A DNA stretch of 11,274 bases. Source: Spirochaetia bacterium. Lineage in GTDB: Bacteria > Spirochaetota > Spirochaetia > PWKH01. The notes under the pieces are model-generated. The model saw only the letters and a program-made list of their open reading frames with translations. It made no database searches and was not told where the DNA came from. How positions within the stretch are numbered: position 1 is the first letter of the stretch; each line of letters opens with the position of its first letter. Shown here piece by piece: positions 6,006 through 11,274 of the stretch. The translations under genes and the position numbers were made by a program. The DNA lies in the NCBI GenBank assembly GCA_021736545.1, contig JAIPFS010000027.1, forward strand, positions 1 through 11,274, in the 5' to 3' direction.

Positions 6006-7265
6006 TTGCAGTATAATTTAAATGACAATATATCAGTTGAAGAATTGAAGGGAGGAGACCACCTTGCTCTTCTTTATCGCAATAACACTGAATGGGCTGA
6101 TGTAGTTTTAAATTTTCTGACAACAAAAATAGACCAGAATGCTCTTTGTATGTATATAAAATCAGAACACTCAACAGAAGATCTAAGGAAGAATTTTATA
6201 CAAGCAGGTAAAGATTTTGATTCCTTAGTACACTCACAGCAATTAAGGATTTTTGATGCAGATACAACCTATTTAAAAGACGGTAAATTTAATGCCGTAA
6301 ATATGGTAAAAAAACTTAAAGAAATGATAAAAGAGGTTGAAAACAGCCAATACTCATTTCTTGCTGTTACTGGTGAAACTGGCTGGGTTAATCAGCAAGA
6401 AAATATGTCAGCTGAACTAGTTGAATATGAAAATCTTTTAAACGAAGAAATTTTCCCATTTTTCCCAATTGCTGCAGTATGTCAGTATAATATTGAAAAA
6501 TTACCATCTGCATTATCTCTAGATATTATAAGAAGCCATCCTTTTGTGGTTTGGAAGGGAGAAACACACAAAAATCCTTATTACATAAACCCTAAACTGT
6601 ATAAAGGTATGACGCCTAAACAGGAACTGGAAACTTGGCTATACAATATTGAGAACTTAACTAGCTCTTCTGTCTACAATTTAAAACACATGCTTGATCA
6701 GACTATTCTGGCTCTAGCAAAAGCAACAGAAAAAGTAGATAGATACACTTCCGGCCATCAAGTAAAAGTTGCAAAACTTTCCAAAGAAATTTCCAGCAGA
6801 ATGGAAATATCTGAAGAGAAGCAGGAAGCAATTTGGTATGCAGCCATGCTGCATGATATTGGGAAAATAGCCGTCCCCACCGAAATACTGAATAAAAAAG
6901 GTCAGTTATTCCCCCATGAGTGGAACCTCATTAGAAGACATCCAAGAATAGGGTATGATATTCTCCATACAGTATCTTCCCAATTTCCTATTGATGTTTA
7001 TATTCTTCAGCACCATGAACGGATTGATGGGTCCGGCTACCCTCTTGGTTTAGTTGGAGAAAAAATCCTTCCCGAATCTCAAATTATTTCTGTAGCAGAT
7101 ACTGTAGAAGCCATGACAAATGATCGACCCTATAGAAAGTCACTTGGTCTTGAAAAAACTATGGAAACCATAAAAAATGAGCGCGGTATTAAATTTTTAC
7201 CGGAAATTGTCGATATCTGTATAGAAATATTTTCTGAGGATCCCAATTTCCTCATTATGAAATAA
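6006..7265 (+). CDS. MEDS-domain HD-GYP c-di-GMP phosphodiesterase
   Basis: The 419-residue cytoplasmic protein joins two domains. Residues about 15-195 resemble the MEDS sensory domain of DcmR-type regulators: GDHLALLYRN near the start, VTGETGWV around 122-129, CQYN around 159 and ALSLDIIRSHPFVVW around 169-183. Residues about 228-410 form an HD-GYP domain with its full residue set: GHQ (250-252), MLHDIGKIAVP (281-291), RRHPRIGYDIL, HHERIDGSGYPLG (336-348) and SVADTVEAMTNDRPYRK. HD-GYP enzymes hydrolyse cyclic di-GMP, so this is probably a ligand-controlled phosphodiesterase; the ligand is unknown. The start chosen is TTG at 6006 with AGGAG at 5996-6000. The reading frame is open back to 5880, but that part crosses the trxB terminator. 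No receiver or membrane segment is present. Confidence 0.9.
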   Translation: MQYNLNDNISVEELKGGDHLALLYRNNTEWADVVLNFLTTKIDQNALCMYIKSEHSTEDLRKNFIQAGKDFDSLVHSQQLRIFDADTTYLKDGKFNAVNMVKKLKEMIKEVENSQYSFLAVTGETGWVNQQENMSAELVEYENLLNEEIFPFFPIAAVCQYNIEKLPSALSLDIIRSHPFVVWKGETHKNPYYINPKLYKGMTPKQELETWLYNIENLTSSSVYNLKHMLDQTILALAKATEKVDRYTSGHQVKVAKLSKEISSRMEISEEKQEAIWYAAMLHDIGKIAVPTEILNKKGQLFPHEWNLIRRHPRIGYDILHTVSSQFPIDVYILQHHERIDGSGYPLGLVGEKILPESQIISVADTVEAMTNDRPYRKSLGLEKTMETIKNERGIKFLPEIVDICIEIFSEDPNFLIMK

Positions 7266-7299
7266 ATAGAAACTCATAATTAATTAGTTGGAAATTCAT

Positions 7300-7326
7300 C
7301 AAATCAAGCTTGACGATTGTTTTTTT
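7300..7326 (+). terminator. Possible weak terminator before glgA
   Basis: CAAATC (7300-7305, one bulged A) can pair with GATTG (7315-7319) around a 9-nt loop. Seven T's follow at 7320-7326. The stem is short and AT-rich. If real, it ends the HD-GYP transcript and glgA needs its own promoter, which would have to lie upstream of or within this element. Confidence 0.3.
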
Positions 7327-7346
7327 ACATGGTTGAATTTAAATAT

Positions 7347-8816
7347 ATGAAAATACTGATGATTACAAGTGAAGCTGTTCCGTATGCAAAATCTGGAGGA
7401 TTGGCAGATGTTGTCACCTCCTTATCTTCCTCCTTAACTGACCAAGGGCATGATGTTCGTATAATTATGCCTAATTATGGAAATATTCAACATGAATCTT
7501 CTTCAACAGTTGGTTCTCATTTGAGGGCATCATGGGGAATAGATCAAACTGAATCTTTTTCTTATATTATTGAAAGCTGCAGAAACATAACCTGGTATTT
7601 CGTTGATAACCCCTTATTTAGTGAACGGAAAGGAATATATGGAGAAACATCACATAGCCCTTATCCTGATAATTTATACCGCTTTTCATTTTTCTCCTAT
7701 GCTGTCTTTGAATTACTGAAACAGGAAGAGTGGATACCAGATATTATCCATTGTCATGATTGGACAACAGGCTTTATTCCTTCCCTTGCTAAGTCCCCTG
7801 ATTATCCTGATTTTAATAAAATTAAAAGTGTACTGACAATTCACAATTTAGGCTATCAGGGCATTTTCTCCAGACTAGATATTTTTCTTACCGGTTTCTC
7901 AAGAAAAACGCTTTTTCATGATTCTGTACCAAAACAGAATTCGCAAATTAATATGCTTTCCACAGGTATCGCACATGCCGATTGGATAACAACAGTATCA
8001 GAGAATTATGCAGAGGAGATTAAAACACCGGAATTTGGTCATGGCTTAGAGTATCTGCTTCAATCAAGAGCAGAAAATTTAACTGGAATTCTCAACGGTG
8101 TAGATTATGAAGAGTGGAGTCCTGAAAAAGATCAGTTCATTCCTCAAAAATATTCTTTAGAAACTATTCACGACAAGAAGCTTAATAAAACCAAGCTTCA
8201 GCAGGAATTTGGATTAAAGGAAATAGAGTCTATTCCTGTATTTGGAATAATCTCAAGAATTGCGGACCAAAAAGGATTCATAGAACTGCTGCAGGGTTCT
8301 CCTTGTGTTCTGGAAAGAATAGCTGAAGAATTTGCTGTTCAGCTTGTTATTGTAGGAACTGGGGATCAGGAACTTGAACAGAAACTTATGCTTTTGGATA
8401 AGAAATTTGACAATATATCAGTAAAAATTACTTTTAATGATTATCTTGCTCATCTTGTAGAAGCCGGTGCTGATTTTTTTATTATGCCCAGCAGGTATGA
8501 ACCCTGCGGACTGAACCAAATTTATTCGCTGCGTTACGGGACACTTCCCATAGTGCATGCTACAGGAGGTCTAAAAGATACTGTAGATGATATTGAGGCA
8601 AGTTATAATGATAATGGTACGGGAATTGTATTTTTTGAGCTTTCCCCTGAATCTATTTACGAGGCTTTAGTTAGAGGGATACAGCTATATGTAAATTCTC
8701 CAGATAAGTATCTACATTATGTCGCCAATGCGATGCAGAAAGATTATTCCTGGGAACGAGCAACAAAAAAATATGAGAATATCTATTCTTCAGAAGGAGT
8801 GCATTATGATGAGTAA
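7347..8816 (+). CDS. glgA: Glycogen synthase (ADP-glucose type)
   Basis: GT5 family enzyme that adds glucose from ADP-glucose to the end of alpha-1,4-glucan. From the ATG at 7347 the product has 489 residues, normal for bacterial GlgA. The ADP-glucose motif KSGGLADV is at 15-22, after MKILMITSEAVPYA. IHCHDW is at 134-139, IHNLGYQG at 165-172, ILNGVDYEEWSP around 248-259, SRIADQKG at 303-310, and the C-terminal PSRYEPCGLNQ at 381-391, followed by ATGGLKDTV. ATG 7329 and TTG 7317 are in-frame alternatives, but they add residues outside the family start; none of the three has a strong Shine-Dalgarno. Its last 11 bases overlap glgC, so the two are one operon. No branching enzyme gene is in the window. 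Confidence 0.96.
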   Translation: MKILMITSEAVPYAKSGGLADVVTSLSSSLTDQGHDVRIIMPNYGNIQHESSSTVGSHLRASWGIDQTESFSYIIESCRNITWYFVDNPLFSERKGIYGETSHSPYPDNLYRFSFFSYAVFELLKQEEWIPDIIHCHDWTTGFIPSLAKSPDYPDFNKIKSVLTIHNLGYQGIFSRLDIFLTGFSRKTLFHDSVPKQNSQINMLSTGIAHADWITTVSENYAEEIKTPEFGHGLEYLLQSRAENLTGILNGVDYEEWSPEKDQFIPQKYSLETIHDKKLNKTKLQQEFGLKEIESIPVFGIISRIADQKGFIELLQGSPCVLERIAEEFAVQLVIVGTGDQELEQKLMLLDKKFDNISVKITFNDYLAHLVEAGADFFIMPSRYEPCGLNQIYSLRYGTLPIVHATGGLKDTVDDIEASYNDNGTGIVFFELSPESIYEALVRGIQLYVNSPDKYLHYVANAMQKDYSWERATKKYENIYSSEGVHYDE

Positions 8817-10095
8817 AGTTTTAGCTATTGTACTTGGCGGAGGGAAAGGAACAAGACTATATCCTTTGACAAAAGACAGATCAAAACCAGCTGTCCCTTT
8901 TGGAGGAAAATATCGCTTAGTGGATATCCCCATTTCGAACTGCATTAATAGTGATTTACGGCAAATTTATATACTGACACAATTTAATACGGCATCTCTT
9001 CATAACCATATTTCTAATACGTACATCTTTGATTCTTTCTCAAAGGGCTTCGTAGAAGTTTTAGCTGCAGAACAGACTCATCAAAGTGATGATTGGTATC
9101 AGGGCACCGCAGATGCAGTTAGAAAAAATATTAAACATTTCCACGATCAGGCCCCGGATTACTATATTATTCTTTCCGGAGATCAGCTCTACAGAATGAA
9201 TTTTATGGAAATGTTTAAAAAGCATATTGATTCCGGAGCAAATCTAACCGTTGCTGCTAAAGCGGTTTCAAGAGAAGAAGCTACCGGTTTGGGGATGATG
9301 GGAATTGACAATAAAGGCTATATAAACTCATTTGTGGAAAAACCAGCCCCGGAAGACGATATTGATTATTTAAAAGCACCAGAAGCAGTTTTACGGGAAT
9401 CTATTGCATCAAGTGAACTTAGTAAAAAGAATTTTCTTGCTTCCATGGGTATCTATATTTTTAACGCTCCCGATATGGAAGCAATGCTTGATAATGATTT
9501 TAAAGATTTTGGTAAAGAGATTATACCCAATGCAATAGAAAACAAGAAAGTCAGTGCATATGTTTTTGATGATTTCTGGGAAGATATTGGAACAATAAGA
9601 GCTTTCTATGAAACAAATTTAAATATTGCATCCATTGAACCGGAATTCAATTTTTACGATGAACTGATGCCCATTTATACCCATAGAAGACACCTTCCGG
9701 CAACTAAAATGAATTTCTGTACGATTAGTCAGTCACTTGCTTCAGAAGGAAGTATCATCACCAATGCATCCATTGTAAATTCAATCATAGGTGTTCGAAC
9801 CCTCATTGAATCTGGTGCTAATCTGGATGGTGTTTACTGCATGGGCTCCGGTTATTACGAGACTGAAAAAGAAAAAATGCTGAATAAAGAAAAAAACATC
9901 CCGAACATAGGGATTGGACGCGGAACTATCATCAAGAATGCTATTATTGATCAAAATGTGAGAATTGGAGACGGCTGTCGCATTGGAATAGATAATAAGC
10001 TTCGTGAAGATGGTATGTATGATAATTACTGGATAAAAGACGGTTTAATAGTTATCCCGAAAAATGGAATAATTCCATCCGGCACTGTTATATAG
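8806..10095 (+). CDS. glgC: Glucose-1-phosphate adenylyltransferase
   Basis: ADP-glucose pyrophosphorylase makes ADP-glucose from ATP and glucose-1-phosphate, the committed step that feeds GlgA. The start is the ATG at 8806 (a second ATG follows at once), with AAGGAG at 8794-8799. It overlaps the glgA end by 11 nt, giving 429 residues. GGGKGTRLYPLT (11-22) and SKPAVPFGGKYRLVDIPISN form the nucleotide site. WYQGTADAVRKN, SGDQLYRM (124-131), FVEKP (176-180) and FWEDIGT (257-263) follow. The last 110 or so residues are a left-handed beta-helix domain carrying the allosteric surface. Its end (NIGIGRGTIIKNAIIDQNVRIG ... DGLIVIPKNGIIPSGTVI) resembles cyanobacterial and plant enzymes more than enterobacterial GlgC. 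The frame is open upstream to 8719, but that is overlap with glgA. Confidence 0.96.
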   Translation: MMSKVLAIVLGGGKGTRLYPLTKDRSKPAVPFGGKYRLVDIPISNCINSDLRQIYILTQFNTASLHNHISNTYIFDSFSKGFVEVLAAEQTHQSDDWYQGTADAVRKNIKHFHDQAPDYYIILSGDQLYRMNFMEMFKKHIDSGANLTVAAKAVSREEATGLGMMGIDNKGYINSFVEKPAPEDDIDYLKAPEAVLRESIASSELSKKNFLASMGIYIFNAPDMEAMLDNDFKDFGKEIIPNAIENKKVSAYVFDDFWEDIGTIRAFYETNLNIASIEPEFNFYDELMPIYTHRRHLPATKMNFCTISQSLASEGSIITNASIVNSIIGVRTLIESGANLDGVYCMGSGYYETEKEKMLNKEKNIPNIGIGRGTIIKNAIIDQNVRIGDGCRIGIDNKLREDGMYDNYWIKDGLIVIPKNGIIPSGTVI

Positions 10096-10124
10096 AAAAA
10101 AATTTGAGAAAGTCTACCCAAAAG

Positions 10125-10145
10125 GATAAGCTTTTAGATAAGCTT
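10125..10145 (+). repeat. Direct repeat of GATAAGCTT after glgC
   Basis: GATAAGCTT at 10125-10133 and again at 10137-10145. Each contains the palindrome AAGCTT, so the pair can also fold into a small hairpin. No T run follows on the plus strand, so it is not a clear glgC terminator. Confidence 0.4.
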
Positions 10146-10156
10146 GACTAAAAAAT

Positions 10157-10182
10157 AAAAAAATCTGGGGGCTGCATGCCCC
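10157..10182 (-). terminator. Probable terminator for the minus-strand genes
   Basis: Read on the minus strand, GGGGC (10182-10178) pairs with GCCCC (10172-10168) around a 5-nt loop. Seven T's (10163-10157) follow after four bases. It lies about 50 nt past the Nudix stop and would stop transcription before it runs into glgC. On the plus strand no T tract follows, so it would not serve glgC well. Confidence 0.45.
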
Positions 10183-10233
10183 TTGAACTAACACTTTGGT
10201 ATTTGGGGGTTAATCTAATATTATCTAAAGAAT

Positions 10234-10644
10234 TTAAAGAAAACTCTTCACTTCACTTTTCAAAAAATTATTCTTCAAATATTCAGCTAAAGCTTTGTCT
10301 GATTCTGCTAAAGGCAAGTTAAGTATTTCATCGATACTTAACCACATTACTTTCTGATGTTCATGTAATTGAAAACAATCTTCCATTATCTGTATTAGAT
10401 AAGCTTGTAACTCATACTGCTTGCTGCGGTTTTGAAAATGTGTTGTAAATAATTTATCCTTAACAATTATATCTATTCCCAGTTCTTCGCGATATTCTCT
10501 TTTCAAGGTTTCCCAAGGGGTTTCGCCTTCCCGGTTTTTACCGCCGGGGAATTCCCATGATTCACCAATTGAGCTTCCTGGTTTTCTGAGAGCTACTAAA
10601 AAAGTATTATTATAATATGCTACTCCGGCAGTAGTGATGCGCAA
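10234..10644 (-). CDS. Nudix hydrolase, MutT-like
   Basis: The 136-residue protein is a single Nudix domain, the family whose members cleave nucleoside diphosphates linked to another group. The Nudix box at 35-57 reads G(x5)E(x7)RE-Y-REELGI, with tyrosine 51 at the position that is usually I, L or V; all catalytic glutamates are kept. WEFPGGK just before the box and the absence of other domains are typical of MutT-type (oxidised nucleotide) or related nucleotide pyrophosphohydrolases, so housecleaning of the nucleotide pool is likely but not proven. The start is TTG at 10644-10642, eight bases after a GGAG Shine-Dalgarno. It lies 68 nt behind the membrane-protein gene on the same strand and is convergent with glgC. 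Confidence 0.88.
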   Translation of the reverse strand: MRITTAGVAYYNNTFLVALRKPGSSIGESWEFPGGKNREGETPWETLKREYREELGIDIIVKDKLFTTHFQNRSKQYELQAYLIQIMEDCFQLHEHQKVMWLSIDEILNLPLAESDKALAEYLKNNFLKSEVKSFL

Positions 10645-10712
10645 AACTCTTACTCCATTTACTTATTATTCAGGATTGGTTATTAAGGATTCTTGAAACG
10701 ACATGTTTTGAA

Positions 10713-11174
10713 CTACAGGAGTACTGCGCCGGGAAAAAGGAAATGAAAGAAAGCGATACCTAATGTAGTATATCCTATTATTTTTTTATTTGTGTAATAG
10801 AAAGTTTTTACTTTCTCAATAGAATCATCGTTTGAACTGCTTTTTGTTTCCTCTTCAACATCAATTTCTATTTCATCTTCATCTTCCTGCTGGCTTCTCT
10901 TTATTTCAAAAATGTAAAAAGCGCTTAATGCAAGTAAATTCAGAGCTGGAAAAAAATCTCCAACAACTACAGGACCCGGATCGACAGGAGTTATAAGCTT
11001 CATAATTCCTACAATGCTGGTTAATACAATTAAAACAATTCGAGCGTTTACATTCTCAATAAATGTGCGTCTTGTAAAAATAACAATCTCAAACTTACTG
11101 CCTAAATGATCAGATAAAAGAATAGCAGCTCCTAGCAGTTCAAGAACCACTGTTAAAAAATAGAATTGAATCAT
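10713..11174 (-). CDS. Four-helix membrane protein of unknown function
   Basis: I do not recognise this family. From the chosen start the product has 153 residues. Likely membrane segments are about 3-20, 45-62, 68-90 (after a PVDPGPVVVGD turn) and 132-151. A very acidic stretch (QQEDEDEIEIDVEEE, about 95-109) and a charged linker lie between the third and fourth. The protein ends within or just after the last helix at FPGAVLL. The end of helix 2 and the C-terminus look alike (a glycine-containing helix followed by P-G-P/A-V), suggesting an internal duplication. Start: ATG at 11174-11172 has GGAG six bases upstream, whereas the outer ATG at 11186 has none. It probably shares a transcript with the Nudix gene. 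Confidence 0.7.
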   Translation of the reverse strand: MIQFYFLTVVLELLGAAILLSDHLGSKFEIVIFTRRTFIENVNARIVLIVLTSIVGIMKLITPVDPGPVVVGDFFPALNLLALSAFYIFEIKRSQQEDEDEIEIDVEEETKSSSNDDSIEKVKTFYYTNKKIIGYTTLGIAFFHFLFPGAVLL

Positions 11175-11238
11175 TCCAAACTCCATGATATATAAAACAT
11201 AACATTTTCAGCTACCGTGTATTCATTAAACATCTGCC

Positions 11239-11255
11239 TGTTACAAAGGGTAACA
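11239..11255. repeat. Inverted repeat TGTTAC / GTAACA upstream of the membrane protein
   Basis: Perfect 6-bp arms (11239-11244 and 11250-11255) flank AAAGG. The repeat lies about 65 bp upstream of the minus-strand gene start, where a promoter or operator is expected. Chance occurrence cannot be excluded. Confidence 0.35.
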
Positions 11256-11274
11256 TAATCATATCAGTATTCCT

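Noticed and set aside
8719..8805. Upstream extension of glgC by 29 codons
   Set aside because: It overlaps the coding end of glgA, and the resulting peptide is unlike any GlgC N-terminus; AAGGAG-ATG at 8794-8808 is the evident start.
10168..10182. GC hairpin as a terminator for glgC
   Set aside because: No T tract follows on the plus strand; the T run lies on the other side, so it fits the minus-strand genes better.

Overview
The window is an AT-rich stretch of ordinary bacterial chromosome carrying core housekeeping genes. There are no insertion sequences, phage genes, tRNA or rRNA genes, or CRISPR arrays. Gene content and order (infC-rpmI-rplT, a small coiled-coil gene, a 6S RNA, a TPR protein, tsaE-tsaB, trxB, a c-di-GMP phosphodiesterase and glycogen genes) suggest a free-living anaerobic or facultative bacterium. 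A spirochaete of the Spirochaeta/Treponema type is my best guess, but it rests on general resemblance and not on a search.

Layout. Bases 12-1906 (+) hold translation factor IF3 (infC), ribosomal proteins L35 (rpmI) and L20 (rplT), and a coiled-coil protein tightly spaced behind rplT. The infC-rpmI and rpmI-rplT spacers are each about 180 nt. The first contains a perfect 11-bp long-range inverted repeat whose 3' arm can also form a local hairpin. The second contains a 13-nt sequence repeated three times in tandem, a perfect 12-bp palindrome and a long T run. The 457-nt gap 1907-2363 holds a 6S RNA gene at about 2120-2305, recognised by its closing stem, its CUUGAAC/GUUCAAG hairpin and its overall architecture. 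Bases 2391-4740 (+) hold a TPR protein, TsaE and TsaB; the last two belong to the tRNA t6A37 modification pathway. Bases 4920-5858 hold thioredoxin reductase, closed by a strong intrinsic terminator at 5921-5950. Bases 6006-7265 encode a MEDS sensor domain fused to an HD-GYP c-di-GMP phosphodiesterase. Bases 7347-10095 hold glgA and glgC, overlapping by 11 nt, for glycogen synthesis. On the minus strand, convergent with glgC, lie a Nudix hydrolase (10234-10644) and a four-helix membrane protein (10713-11174) of unknown function.

How they work together. The left half is growth-linked: translation initiation, ribosome assembly, RNA-polymerase control by 6S RNA, and tRNA modification. The right half concerns redox balance, second-messenger turnover and carbon storage. 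Several starts are non-ATG (TTG for infC, the HD-GYP gene and the Nudix gene), each supported by a Shine-Dalgarno sequence. I did not find a clearly novel multi-gene system. The most interesting items are the RNA-level structures in the ribosomal-protein operon, the 6S RNA, the MEDS-HD-GYP fusion, and a GlgC of cyanobacterial/plant type with one altered candidate activator residue.
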